A stretch of 64,000 nt of DNA from Porites lobata (lineage: Eukaryota; Cnidaria; Anthozoa; Scleractinia; Poritidae). Each line of letters opens with the position of its first letter. Position 1 is the stretch's first letter. Where the stretch lies: the NCBI GenBank assembly GCA_942486035.1, contig CALNXK010000030.1:252501-316500 (forward strand). Direction: 5' to 3'. The notes beneath the pieces were generated by a model, which saw nothing but the letters and a program-made list of their open reading frames with translations, was not told the origin of the DNA and made no database searches. This document shows, one piece after another, positions 43,493 through 57,300 of this stretch. The position numbers and the translations under genes were made by a program.

Positions 43493-44204
43493 GGCCAGTC
43501 ACCTATCATCTACCTTGTATTTGTGCCACGCAAACCTGATGCTCGTGGTTCGGAGAAAGCTCGGAACTGAAAACAAAGTGTAATACAGTATAACTTAAGG
43601 CCTAACTTGACCGACTTGACCCGTTTGCTTGTAATCCAAGAAGCTGAGGGGCAGGTTAAAACCACAGTCATCAATAGTTAACAAGCTTCCAAATCCCGAT
43701 TCCTCCTTTCCTTTTTATTGTGCACAATGAATAAATAGAAGTATCAAATATTCCGGAAAAAAAAAAACAAAAAACAAAACAAAACAAAAACGAGCTAAAA
43801 GTTTGGACTATTATTCAAGAGCAAACGTCAGTTTAAATTTCCTCCGCTCTACACTTTTCTGTTTTCCTGAGCTTCCATGCAATTTGCAACAATACCAATT
43901 TTATTAGTTTTACCTTCTCTAGTCCTTGCTACGGACATTCTAAAAATATAATAATTAAACTTAAATATACAATACTCAGTGAGTTTCAAAAAAAAATTCT
44001 TGTCTAAATTTCTACAAACGTGGATTTTGAACTTCGGTCATACCTACACAACCACACCTCTTTCTCGACTTAACTAATTTAATTTTGCTTTTCAGTTGTA
44101 AGAAAGTGTTATCATGAAAATAAAACTTTGTTTCTTGTATCAAACTGAGAGTGAGAAACATGAGAAAAGAGCTAACATTTCGTGAGGTACTGATGACGAT
44201 TACT

Positions 44205-44290
44205 ACCCGGATCTAGGCGGTGCTTCTGATTGGTTGAAAATTTGCTTCAGTTATCCAATCAGAAGCACTACAAAGATCTGGGTGGTGACG
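44205..44290. repeat. Hairpin repeat around a GCTTCTGATTGG arm
   Basis: GTGCTTCTGATTGG and CCAATCAGAAGCAC face each other about 25 bases apart, flanked by GATCTAGG / AGATCTGGG. A related end (ATCTGGGTAGTGACACGTCA) is seen at about 57418-57440, so this is a dispersed element. Confidence 0.65.
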
Positions 44291-44824
44291 TGTCAAGGGA
44301 ATTTCTGCTCTTTGACTTGTTCTTCAGACAGTGAGACGTTTGGTAAGGGTACCCATTTTGCCATCGGGACCTGTCCCTTGCACTTCCGATTATTTGATAT
44401 AATATAAGAGTACACAGAAAGTAAACTCAGTCACCACTAGTACTGTTCCTTAAACTCTTAGATTTCAGCCCCAGCCAGTTAAGTTCAGGCTACTTATTTA
44501 TTCACATTTTATGATGTTACATTTAAAAAGAATCTAATTAAGAAATAAGATATTAAAAGAAGAAAAACCAAGATAGAACACTGTAGAACAGTCCTAACAA
44601 AAAGAGCTCGGTGATTAAAGGAGCATAGCTTTTAAACTAACCACCGCAAATTCCAAAACAAATGAATAAAATTAAAATACTTTGTAGCAGCATTTTTTCA
44701 AGAGTTGTACTGAAATTGCCCACGTTACCGAGGCCCTCTATCCTCGATTTGGGAAGAGGGAGCTGGTAAATGCATGACAAAAACACTGACAACAGGTTAT
44801 GCCTCGATTCTACTCTTGACTAAT

Positions 44825-45400
44825 GTTTATTATTATTCATTCAAAATATTTTGCGGTTTTTGATTGGCTTCAATGCCCGTGCCAATTTTCCATAACCAAC
44901 GGGCGCTTACCATATTTGGAAGATACAAGCAATACACCATCGATTCGATGGTACATCTGATTGGAAACAAGGCTGCTAGGGCAAAAGTGAACTAAAAAAC
45001 GGCGGTCACAGCTATTCGAAGACGAAATAGCTTAACTTCTGACTTAAAATGGATGGATGAAATGCAAGAATACGCAATACATATTGCTCGATGGATGTCA
45101 TTTACCTTTTGAGGCTTCTCTGCAAAATTAAACATCTGTTTACATTCTGAAACCGAGCAGAGAAATAGGCCAAAGTTTTGAAGAAAGCCGGTCTACGAGG
45201 AGGTAAGCATTTTGAGAACTTAGAAATATTTTGAACGAATAATAATTAAAAACAATTATTTAGTTCAGAAGATATTATACATCTCGGCCTTAAGCCCCGG
45301 TGGATAACATCCTCCTCGATCTGCATAATTCCTCAAATCCTTCTCAGTCTCATTCAATAATTGCTAATATTCCTACTCCGATGCAAAGAAAACCTAATAA
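44825..45400. repeat. Probable dispersed element, composite
   Basis: The stretch from TTATTATTCATTCAAAATAT to GGTGGATAACATCCTCCTCG and CTCATTCAATAATTGC looks like a repeat I associate with cnidarian genomes, from memory. No second copy lies in the window, so this is a weak call. Confidence 0.35.
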
Positions 45401-45984
45401 AATGCAACATGCCATTTTTTATCACTACCGCAAGTTTTCAGTCATTATGAGCTACGAGGATCATTCATTCTATTAACTAATGGTCGCTATTAATTTTGTC
45501 ATTTCGATATCCACCTACTCACCGAGTTAGGATTTCCAGTTGGATTTTCTACCTGGATTTTTAGGTTGTTCGAATTATCGAGTCCGAATTTCGAGTTAAG
45601 ATCGCTCTTTTATAAGGCTTACTGAAAAGATGGGGAGGGAAGAAGCTTGATAAAAGAATTCTTCAATTTATTTTTGTAGAGGAAAAAATAACAAATAGTC
45701 CATTGAAGGTTTTTTTTTTTGACAGTTACATTTATTTTTGGTAGTTAGCATGAAAAGACTTTCATAACCCAATTCAAAGATCCAACTCAAAATCTTAACT
45801 AGGAATTTAATTTATCTGACTATCCCTTTCAAGTGACAGGGTGTCAGGAAGATCTTTTCTTACGGTGAGAACATTTTTTGACACAAAAATATTTTTCTAG
45901 TTAGATGAAGAGAAAAAACTAAAAATGATTTATTCAGAAAAAGTGTACGAATGGTGACTGAAAGTGACAGATGATACGCTCCGG

Positions 45985-46025
45985 CTACTCCTTCTTCAGC
46001 GAATCCTTCTTTCGACCACTCATTG
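45985..46025 (-). other. Orphan terminal-exon-like segment
   Basis: After CTTTTTTCATAG the sequence CA ATG AGT GGT CGA AAG AAG GAT.. reads MSGRKKDSLKKE and stops. It shares AAGAAGGATTCGCTGAAG with 40313-40367. It is in phase with the astacin tail exon (49903) and could be an alternative last exon of that gene, or a relic of another CAP gene. Confidence 0.3.
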
Positions 46026-46343
46026 CTATGAAAAAAGAAATGAGATTGATTGTTAAGACGTTCATTGATTTTTTTTTTTGCTTTGTACATGTGGAGACTA
46101 AAAATGTATCGGATCGCGACATCAAGTTTTTTATTCAAGAGGCTCATTGAGAATTATATTAGACTTGTACGTTACTCTGTTTTGTCGGTTGCATTTATCG
46201 CAGATCATATATGTTTACGACAACGTATTAAGCAGTTTCATGTCAGTTCGTCTGAATCCCTGGGTTAAATGTTTGCCTCATTCCATACCTGTTATATCGT
46301 CAATGTAAGACGAAATTTTCAACCCTACTGAGCTGTAGGCTGG

Positions 46344-46411
46344 TACCCTGTGAGCAGAGGCCCTTCGATCTTCCTAGATAGGAAGATAGAAGGGCCTCTG
46401 CTCGCAGGGTA
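46344..46411. repeat. Compact hairpin, about 32-base arms
   Basis: TACCCTGTGAGCAGAGGCCC on the left faces GGGCCTCTGCTCGCAGGGTA on the right with almost no loop. It is a fold-back element of a kind common in coral genomes, from memory. Confidence 0.85.
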
Positions 46412-47959
46412 GTAGGCTGGTAGAGCGAAAGGTGTTATTATAATAACCCGCCCTGGAACACTTCTTAGACCCAAAAGAGTTTTGACAGAGTCACACCTTA
46501 TATTAACACTGTTATCTGCTGCAAGAGAATGCTGTTTTTAAAATCCTTGACAAACAAATTTGACATAGGAGTTCTTATTGATCGCTCTCTCCTACAATAT
46601 CCAAATGCTCACAAATAAATATAGGAATTGATTAAAACAACAATAAATATTGGGCTTGTGGGTCCATTTATATTTACCAAAATTAATACTGAATTTGTGC
46701 AAAACCATTTAGTTAGCTATAGTTTTGAAGCAAAATTTTTATATTCATATTATGTCATTTAATCATTGATTTCAGTTTCTTTATATTATTCGCCTACTGC
46801 GCATGATTATCGAATAAATATATTTTTTTAAATTTTCACTATAGTGAGTTCCTCTCTAAGTACAGGTTATTAATGGTTACTTTAGGTTTGGATTTATTTA
46901 GTTGGTTAACGTGTGGTTAGTGTAGCACACTGTTATTCTGGGTAAAGTTAGTTCAATCGAGGCAAATCTACTGCCTTAAAATGCAGTTTAACCTGTTTTG
47001 GTAAAATGACACAAAATGTACCTCGCTCAGAATCAAACATCTGAGCCCATTTAGCTGTGCGTAGCAGGCAAAGTTCTTTTCAAAGCGGTGTCCCCGTTGA
47101 AAGCCGGAGTGCTCTTCAGTTTGTTCACCAAACTTTTCCGCTTTGCCTGCCGTTTCAACCCTCTAGGTTGATGGCGATTGGTTCCTACAAGTTAAATAAT
47201 GTCATATTGATCGTACTACTTTTTGTCAAATAAGTAGATGGAATAAATGAAACTAGTTTCATGCATTATGATGCAAAATGATGGTCCAATTTCTTTTTTA
47301 TGATAATCAAGTTAATACTGACTGAAAGTGCTATGAGACTTTTGTGTTATGTAGACTATACAGTCAGGCAATTTCATTCAATCTTTTACGAATCATTCAC
47401 TTGATATTTTAAAGAAATAAACTAATTGATGCGTGAGAGGAATGAATATTAGGTTGGCTTGTGGTCAAAATTAGAGACTGTAATTATCAGTTGCAATAGT
47501 TTCGTGATAGTTTTTCAACTTTAGAGAAACGTAAGAATCAAGATCACATATCCTTTTCAAAAATCAGTAAATCATATGCCCTTTAAATCACTTCGTTCAA
47601 TACTTAAAGAGTTAAAGCAAGGGAGCGTTAGTGATTAGTGAAAGGTTAGAGAATGTCAAGATATTATTAAGGTTAACTAATCTCACGTTTCTGTCGCGAA
47701 TGTTTAAAGTGCACATAAAGGGAGTAAACCTTTTAGCTCAATTTTTGTGGGCTCAAAACATTTTTGATGGTAAATTGGTTAAATTGTAAGATAAGGAGAA
47801 CGTGCTATAATAAAAGCTGAGACAGGCGATTCAGTTAATTTCCCAGGAGTTTGAACCTTTTTGTCACTAAAATCTGACAGAGTGACGTGGAATTTCCTTC
47901 AAGTGGGTCAGAAGACGGGCGGCCATTCACTTGAAAGTGAAAAGGAAGATGTGGAACAC
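46412..47959. other. Non-coding stretch
   Basis: No gene, splice-supported exon or clear repeat was recognised between the hairpin and the next MITE. Confidence 0.4.
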
Positions 47960-48341
47960 AAAAAAAAAGCTTAAGCAACGACGACGGTGACGGCAACAAG
48001 AACGGCAAAAATGCAAAAGTTTAGATAAGCAAAACAACAACTCTGCACGTGCAGCACACATGTTTGTACAGTTTCCTTCGTTGCACGAATACGACGTGAA
48101 CTTGAACCATCCTGAACTATACTAAGGGACGTGAACACAAGAGAGCGACTAATTGTTTTTCTTTTCCCGAACTTCGATACAGTCCCTTAGAATTCAACTC
48201 CGATCCATACGATTTCGCCAACATTTGACGAATTGAACAGATGAAATAAGCGCGATAAAGTTTAAAGCAGCGTGAATTCACCTTTTACTTCAAAGTATCG
48301 TTCTCGTAGCCGTCGCCTTTGTTGTTGCTTAAGCTTTCTAG
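47960..48341. mobile_element. MITE with AAGCTTAAGCAAC inverted ends
   Basis: The left end (AAAGCTTAAGCAACGACGA, GGTGACGGCAAC) and the right end on the other strand (AAAGCTTAAGCAACAACAA, GGCGACGGCTAC) form inverted repeats of about 40 bases around a 300-base interior. I recall similar sequences as abundant in cnidarian genomes; that is memory, not a search. The right end overlaps the proposed last exon of the astacin gene. Confidence 0.8.
48285..48337 (-). CDS. Possible last exon of the astacin gene, within a MITE end
   Basis: After CTTCACTAG the frame from the tail exon reads ESLSNNKGDGYENDTLK and stops at 48285. It lies inside the right inverted repeat of the MITE 47960-48341, so the exon would be derived from the element. 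An alternative last exon is 45985-46025. Confidence 0.35.
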
Positions 48342-51300
48342 TGAAGTAATGATGACCATCTCTGCCAGAGGTGGTCGGACCGAGTGGGAAATTTTTGGTC
48401 GCTAGAAGGTGTGTTAAATTGGCGGAATGTGAGATACAAGCAGACCACAAAAAAACAAGGGGCATGTAAAATATGTAAAATGGTAAATTAAATAACTGGG
48501 TAGTAAAATTTCAATTAATGCGCTCTTTTATAAAGGCGAAAGAAAGACTGTATTCGAAAATCTGGCAGTAAACTAGGCGGTGCTTTCTTGCCAGAAGCTT
48601 TGGAGTCGAGACAAAAGAAGGAGCATATATCATTAAAACCATTCGCATGTGAAGGTTATCCTTGACTTCAAGCTAGTTTCACGGTTTATTAAGGTTAATA
48701 CTTAAGGCAGTCTAATGTTCCCTAATGAGACCAAAACAAATTTGAAGATCTGATGTTAGGTTAAGTGATTACCGCATAAGTTGCACGTGATCCCGCACGT
48801 TGTCCTCATGCTGTTTGGAAACTTTTGACAATATCCCAGATTCTTTATTGAATTGCATGAATCGCTATCATACACATCAGCACAGAAGACTGGTGGAAGA
48901 GTGGAAAAAAGCACAAATCATTGTAAGTTCTTTCTTACTTATGTAGTCTAGAGTATTGTACAAAGAGCAATTGATTCAGAATGAATATAGTGAATATAAT
49001 TTTCGCTGGGTATGTGCCGCTGGCCTCTCAGTGCCCCTACCCCATTATAGTCTGTTCTGTGGCCAATTATAGACCCCATCTTAGTCACTTTGGGTCAAAT
49101 ATGTAATTTTCGCGATTTCAACTTAGTCACTTTCTATTTTAATAAATTGACCCATTTTTTAAATTGAATGAAGAACACTTTACTTTTCACCTAAAGTACA
49201 AACATTCTGGTTATACGCTTGCTGACTGTAGATATGAAGAACTGTCTTACCCCCAAAAATTCGAAAATGTGCGACCCCATTCTAGTAACTATATTGAAAA
49301 AGCGACCCTATTATAGTAAATCCAGTCGTAAAAATGCGGTCCCATCCAGCAGCTTATCACTATTAGCCTCATATAAGAAAGTATCCCCTCTGGGGGTGTT
49401 CGTCGGAAAACAACAATTAAGCGCCTAAAGGGGTGACCAGTCTGGGTGTGGTTCACGATGGTCTGGGTTTATTTTACCCCTAAAAGACATGTTACTAAAA
49501 CAGGAAAACAAACATCCTTGCCATAGTGATTTTATCGGGCTTGAGGATGTTCTTTTGCTTAGTCTTGATGTTATTTTTTATTCGAAAATATTTCCTCACA
49601 CACAACCCTAAACGATATCTACATGAGTATTCTAAGTGAGACCAAAATGTGCAATTAATTTACACCCCTATGCAAGACCACGAGAATCCCCCGTCCATTC
49701 TATATGTGAGATTCCATCACTAGAACTTGGCCTGTAAGTTTATTTTTCTTCCTTGCTTCTTGCAGAGATTTCTCTATGAAATGCTTGGCTGCTTTCAGTC
49801 CCCTCTCCTCAAAATTTGGAATATAATGCAGTGATAATTGAGGACTCTTCATATGTTTCATAGGTAAACAAATTCTTTAATAGCATGGTTTTCAAAACGC
49901 ACCTTCAGAAGCTTGATCATTGATCTCGCTCTCACTTTCTTCTTTAAGCTCTTGGATTTCTTCGTCTGAAAGCTTTTTCCTACCTGAAAGGAATAACTGT
50001 AAACATGCAGTGGTTGTTTGATAAAAACTGAATCTTATATTTGTACAGTACTGTTTTGACAAACAGTAGTCAGTCTCCACGAGTAGACTATACACCTACA
50101 CACGTAAATGGGAAATTCAATTCAAATTCAATGTTTCGGACGCTAGTACCCCGCTTTTTCCCGACTTTTTAAGCGCTCAAAACATGGTTGGAGTTATCAA
50201 GGGCATGATTATATAGAAATTATCTGAGCGAAACTAAAATTACTTCGAGTTAAAGGGAGGTTCAAGTTTAATCGCGGGTTCGAGTTACCGAGTGTAAAAT
50301 TACAGTAAATGTATGAAGGAATGGGGAAATTGATTTGGATTCGAGTTAGCGCGAGATTCGAGTTAGCGAGGGTTCGAGTTATCGGGAGTAAACTGTATGA
50401 AACTGTACTTTTTGTCACCAGGAAAGTTAGCACGGTTAATTTTATGCAAAAAATACAGAGCACTTCTAATATGTGATAACTTTTTAACGACATTCTTGCT
50501 AAAGTAAATGGCGTTTTCCCACCAAAATAACGCTGTCCACGCGAGCGCACTATAGTATTCAAAAATCTCTTCCTCGACGTCTTAGAATCTAAAGGTCTCT
50601 AATCAAAAGGCGATCGGATGGCTATCAAGACACCGAATTCTTACCGTCACACTGGTACAGTAGGTTAGCTTGCAGGATATCAAACCTGCTGAGGGCTTTC
50701 CGCTGACCGATTTCCGCATCTCTTTTCAGAGGGATTATTGTGTCCAGCATTACAGGGAAGCGAGAGAAGAAAGCTCTGTTGTAATGCATAATAGAGCCAT
50801 AATCATATGGAACGTCTTTTGAGTCGATCCACTTCCTACCAAACCTATAAAAGTTTCTTTCGTAACCTGTTGAATAAGCAAATATCAAATTTCGGTAATT
50901 TTATTAACGCCATTGTAGTCAGAAGATAATTTTCTAACCAGATCAATCACTATTGTTATTTATTATAAAAACGTCTGGTAAATGCAAGCAACGGTGCCCT
51001 TAGATCTTAGTGTAAGTCGCCTGATGCTGGAAAGACTTGGTGATCAATTGCCAGTGGTTTTGTCTTTAAATCCACCTTCTATTTGCTTAGGCGCCTAGAA
51101 CAAGAGTCTCAGAAATTTACAGTGACTGGTAGAATCAGTCACTTGTAATATAGTCTGTCGGTACATCCAACCATTTGTAAAAAGTGAACCTGGTGTTTCA
51201 CAATCTCATTATTTTTGAAAAGTGCGTAACAGATCAGTCTTAACTCAACCAGGTCAGTGAGAAAGTAATAGCATTCCTACATTCTCACTTTCTACAAGAT

Positions 51301-54300
51301 AGCGTAAGAAAAGAAAAATTATGAGATTTTTCCTCCCCTCTTCCCTATTTAATGTTGTCCCGCTGAACAGAAGGCCTGTCGGCAACATATTTGTTTAAAA
51401 CTGTAAATATAAGCCATGACCAGGCATCGCCAGGAATCGTACCTTGTTGGTTTATTTAACTTAGCTTGCTAAAGAAGATCAAACAGATCAGAACTTATGC
51501 TTATCACCAACTTACCGGGGAGGATATTCTTTTTAAGAACTCTAACATAAGTGTTCCTATCGGGCCGGCTGTGTTCATGAAAGAAGCCAATAGCGTGGCC
51601 AAGTTCGTGGATGATATTTCCCACCTTACACCTTAAGGCTGGGCTGCCTATCGTCAATTTCTGCTCTTTATCTCCCCCGCGACCAACACGAGAGGCACAG
51701 CTGAAAAAAAGAAAACAAGAAGGGAAGACTTGAATTTTATCAAACCTTACACACTATCGCTATCTTATTTTATCAGAGCCTTTCGATGAAACGACTTACA
51801 TGTACTAGGTAGTAATTATGAAAAAAGTAAAAGTTTGCAGATGTCATTACAAAGGCAGCACTTCCTTCTCAGGTATTCTCTTAAAGATCCTGAGTGTTGC
51901 TTCAGCCGGGTTTGACCTCCGGCAGCAGAACTGCACTCCGCCAACTGTTATGAGCTAACCAGCCGGCGAAAATCAGAAATAGATTTCTTTAACTCGCACT
52001 GTCACTGTTGGGACTGTGAAATGGGAATCACCAACGCTGACAGCAGCTCTAGGATCTATTAGATTTATTTAGCTGTTACTGGTTTGTTATGATCACAAAC
52101 TGGATTACTTACCCTCCCTCGAAGACAAATTTGATATATGCGAAGTTCTCAGGTGAATTCTTGACGCGCTTAAACTTGAGGCAAGTGTGTTTCTGCCAAT
52201 GGCGCATAGCAGCACGCGCCCTTCGTCTGCCTATTCTATCTTAAATGATTGAAGAGAGAGAGAGAGAGATAAAAAAAGAGTATAAAATAAGGTATCATGC
52301 TCAAAACCATATACCTTGGCATTACGTACAAAGTTCTGTATCTGATCTTTCAGATTTCTCAATGCTTGTTTAACTGAAATCTACCCTTCATTTCAAAAGA
52401 GTGAGTAATAGTAAGGCAGTACAGGGCATTAATTGTTTCGTTCCTGTAGCCCGACCGACCGACCCAGTTTACCACTGTTTAAAATTGAAAAACATAAAAA
52501 GAGAAATCAGAATTCCACTTACTTAATCTGAAAATATGATGAAGTTAGTATACTACGACGTCTTTTAGAAATAGACAGTCTATAACTACACAGTTCTTTA
52601 TTTCTAATTTTTAAAACTCTAGTAAAACTGAGCCTGAGGGTTTACCTTTATAAGGCCTAATTGACACATCTTGTCGGTCGTTTTAATGGCGTTACGTTTT
52701 AAGTTCCAGTTTATATTGCAAGGTTGTTCAAGGTTTAGCCCACACTGGTAGCTCCTGGTTAGCTTGGTTTTTTCGATTATTGTCTTCTATTTTATGTAAT
52801 TGTTAAACTCGAACATAGGTTGAAGTATGCATGCTTGAGGTTAAAGCTGACCTTAGGCTTTCACCTAAACTAAGGTTCCTGAGTGTTTGGGTGAAGTCTA
52901 TAGTCCTACCACGCAGTTTTTTATCTCTAGTATTTTCTTGGTTCAACTCTGTAGTACTTATTGTACTGTTGGCTCACTCTCTCTTGCGAACATGTCAGAA
53001 ATGTGTTGTGGCTTGCCTTGCTTTGTCATGTAACGGGATGTGCAGAGCAAAGGCTCATAAGGTCAGGTATCCCAAACAGTCCGAACAATTAAGTATTAAG
53101 CTATTCAGGTCGCCAAAAGTTGGTTTGTTGAATTTAGATGAAGTCGAAGTAGAGGTTAAGGTCGAGTTGTAGAAGTCTCTCGGTAAATTAAGGAACAGGT
53201 TAAAAAAGGCTGAGTCCCAGTTCCTCTGGCTGATTTCCTGTTGATAAGTTCTTGATCGCTAATTTGACAAAATATCAGTTTATCTACTAACCTACTCCTT
53301 TGTGAAAATCATAGTAAACTTTGGCTTTTGGCCAAAGGTACATCTTGTCCTTAATAAGCGCTCGTTTAGCACCCTCTTGTGTGACAACCTTGTTTTTTAT
53401 GTTATCCAAGAAAGACTCTTGTTCTGGTGTTAGCATCATGTCTCCCTCGAAGAAGTTTTTGCCTAAGTTCTCCTCACCTAATAAACACAAAAATGCAGTT
53501 TTGTTGTCGTTGTTGCTGTTTTTATTTTTTTACTTTTTCTAGATTACTTCGATAAAACATATCTTTAATTAATTTTGTTCTAGTCTCGATTTTTTTAATC
53601 AGTTAATTAGTTTTATTTATTTTAGTATTTATTTATTGAGTTTAATTCGCTTTGTCCAAGTAACATAAAAATTTAGGAACAATCAATAAACGCCGTGATA
53701 CATGAATGACCATCGTATCATTCGCTTGTACTTATGGTTCTAAAATCGTGTTATACTGAGAAACTTTAAACTCACTGAACTTTGAAGATCATTGTTAAAT
53801 GGGAGGCCTGATTTAAAAAAATAAATAAATAACTAAAAACATTTTTGGAACTGTTAAAAAAACTAAGTATATAAAGTTGCCAACGTCTAGATGGCTTTGT
53901 GACATTTTCCGAATATAGCAGACGTTGATTATGGATGCTTACCGATGTCGTCATTGTCTTGTTGTTGCACAGCATCCTCCTCTTCTTGAGCCAGCGTTGC
54001 TCTGTCAGTGGCCAGCTGATTCGGCGTTTCTGGGGCAACAGCAGGCGAACTTACTCCTACAAGATCAGTTCAAATATTAAGCTGTTTTTTCTTCTTAGCA
54101 CTTTTAATTAGGTTATCATCATTAAGTAACTTTAAGGAATTACCGATGACTGCTTCGCAAAAGACGCGGACACGAAATTTGCGAGTAATATTAGGTCTGC
54201 AACGGACTTTACTATGCAAGTTCAAGTCCTTGGTGAAACAGCTCTTCAAGGGCCAGTCTGTCCAATTTCTTTATGTCGTGAATTCCTGTGTTTTGTCAGT

Positions 54301-57300
54301 GTGCTACGTTCTGATGATTTTCCTTGTATCTTTGTATTTTTTATTTTTTTATTTTTTACAGAACTCTTTTTAAAATAACTCTATTCTAATGCTAAACGTA
54401 ACCAGATGTTCCTGTATAAATAAATAAATAAATGAAACATCTTGCGACAGTCTTTTGTTTCGGGCAGCAGGCACGTACCTCTTGAGTAGAAAACATCATC
54501 GTCCTCCTCGTCATCTCCTTCCAATATGTCAGCATCATCTCCACTGTATACTTTCTTTAACTCAGGTTGTATCTGTTTTTCTGTTAATAACTCTGATCTG
54601 GATTTACCCTGCTCTTGTTTAATCTTTGCGTCACTTGGTTCAGATTTTACTGATGAGGTGAATTGTTTCGTTTTCTTTGTTCCCTTTACCATAGTATGTA
54701 AAAGGCTACCTTTCCTTTTAGTTTTATGAACTAAGCTTTCCTTTTTAGTGGAGGAACCTTGTTTCTCTTTAGGTTGAAGATGTTTATCCTTTTGTTGGGT
54801 GTGTTTATGTTCTTGCACCTTGCTTTTTCTAAGCACCTTAACTCCCTTCTCGCGGAATGGTCTGCCGTTCCACAATCCCTGGTCTGACGATCCCTCATTC
54901 GGTCGAGTTGTTGTATTATAGAAACCTGCTGGCCCTACACACATTTGACAACTATTAGGATTGGCCATGACGCACACAATTGTTGACTCTTGCAAATTTA
55001 TGACCACGTAAAGAACAAAAATGATTCCCTAGAATACTTGATCACTTTTATATGCAAATTGAAATGAACTTGAAAGTACCCGTGAAAGGTGGGCTGCGCT
55101 ATTCACCAGAATATAAACCGTTTGAATGGGCTTCGTCGCGCTATTTGCTACCGTTTTAAGAAGCTAAAACGAGTCTTTGCATCAATTGAATTCCAAAAAT
55201 AATGGTCCAGTTTGTTATTTGGGACTATATTTAACTTTATTCAGGGGCACCCAACGAGAATATAGTACAAAACCACTTAAACATAGCATTGTGAAACGTA
55301 TATTTAATCGGTAGATTCAGGCACATTTTTATCTGTAAAAAAAATTTTCATCTGTTCGCATTTCCTAGCTGAAAGTCTTAGTGATCAGAAAATTATAGGG
55401 ATCAAAACTTACCTTTTCGAAAATTTCAGCCAGAAAAGAGGCTACCGAAAGTTCTAGGTGACGTTGTTAAAGTAAAAATTCGTTAAAAATGGGCAATTAT
55501 ACCATTTTTTAGATGTTCGAAAATCCTAGGAGAGGCAACCAAGCAAGAAATTTTACAATAAATGTTCCGAAAATTCTAGATCTCAAATCGTCTTTCGAGC
55601 AGATATTTTCCGAAAATTGACGTTGGGTGCCCCTGTTTATTTAGGTATTGAAACTGTTCCCTTTCCTCTGTTGCCACGGATGGCATGGATGCACATGGAT
55701 TGAAACTTGGATAAGTTGGGCCAACCTTATCAAGTTTTAGTACTAATACTAGGGTATCTAGAACATAGTAATGCTGCGGCACATTCTGTTGATACTGGCG
55801 TTAGTTAGGCAGTGGGACTTAAAAGAATCGAAAATGACATTGAATGTCCTATTTACATGTTGGAGAGTACTAGAATAATTACTATATCAGTCTATATAAA
55901 GAACTCGTGGGAACGTTGTTTAGAAAATGATCAAGTGGAAATCAACTCTGGTTTTCCCACAGTAAACTGTAGGAAATGATAGAAATTCAGATTGTTTATC
56001 CAGATATTTAATATACGGAGCACTATCTTTTCTCTGGAAACACGATACATTTCTTGCTGTTTATTGCACTTTAATAAGTAACGGTTATTTAGCTGCATAT
56101 TTATAGAAAACAACATCACAAAAAACGGCAAAAAAAGAAAGAAAGAAGGAAAAAAGGAGTTCGATAGGACTCGAACCCGGCAACATCGGCTCAACGCGTC
56201 TACTCCTAACCACTACACCACGGAGACTGATTACCTAGCTTTTGGGAAAAGTCTTTAATTTATAATTAGTGCCTTTTCCATAAAACTTCCGCCGGCAAGA
56301 TGATAGCCAGCCGCATTAATCGAGCTATTAACAGTAAAAAAACAATGTAAACGCATATTCCATGGCAATGAATGAATGAAAGAACATAATTATGCTTCTC
56401 AAAACGCCGATACACGTCCTCGTCTGCAACGTAGGACACAAAACATATGTTTTGTTATCTCGATTTCCGCTCTTATTTATTCTTAAGAATAGCATGGCAT
56501 GACATTTTCTCACTTTCACATCACCCTCTAGCAAGCTGGAATTTGTATATCCCCCGTGTTGCGAAGTCGAAGAGCAAATGCTCATCTTCTCGTCAGGTTT
56601 AACACCTGGACGAGTCAAAGGCTCTTGAATTGAAATCCAATCCCCAAGTTAACCATCGTACTCATCTGAAAGACTTCTGCGTGTCTTAAATTTGGTAAGA
56701 CCTCTAACCGTGCTGTAGAAAATTTGCTACAAAGAAAACTCTGAGCCTGGGCAGCGACCGATGCGAACTTCCCCGTGTTTCTGAGTTGTTCGTGGCGCAA
56801 TGCACTCTGGTTAAATGCAATGCATTGTGGTAAAAAGTGATGAATTCGAGAATTCGTCGCCCCTTATATATTTCCCTTAAATCCCGATTACGTTGCTGCT
56901 CGCTCCCTACGGTCGTTCCGCAGCAACTATGCCAGCAAAAATTAATCACCAAACTGAAAATTATTGTGGTTAGTGATCCCTAATGAAATTTGTTCGCTGT
57001 CTTCCTTATATCTAGATGTCCACAGGAGCATTTTGTGCATTGGTTTAATCAGTGGTTTTATGTGTACCTTAAACCGTATTGATCAAAACAGCTTTATCTT
57101 CGCGTCATGGCCTTGTTTAATTTGCCATTGGCCATATCCCTCACCCATTTAATATGTAATTCTGCTAAAGTCAGAGGTTATTTCAAAAGTCTTAGTTAAT
57201 TCCACGGATATTTGGTATAACAGCTGAAATGATCAGTTGCCTCAAACTACGCCATATGGCCTTTTCATTGCCTTCTTGCAATAACCTAAAACAGGTTCTA

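Noticed and set aside
56165..56230. Functional tRNA gene
   Set aside because: The A and B boxes are present, but the ends cannot form an acceptor stem; SINE or pseudogene is more likely. The same applies to 19141-19212 and 22740-22815.
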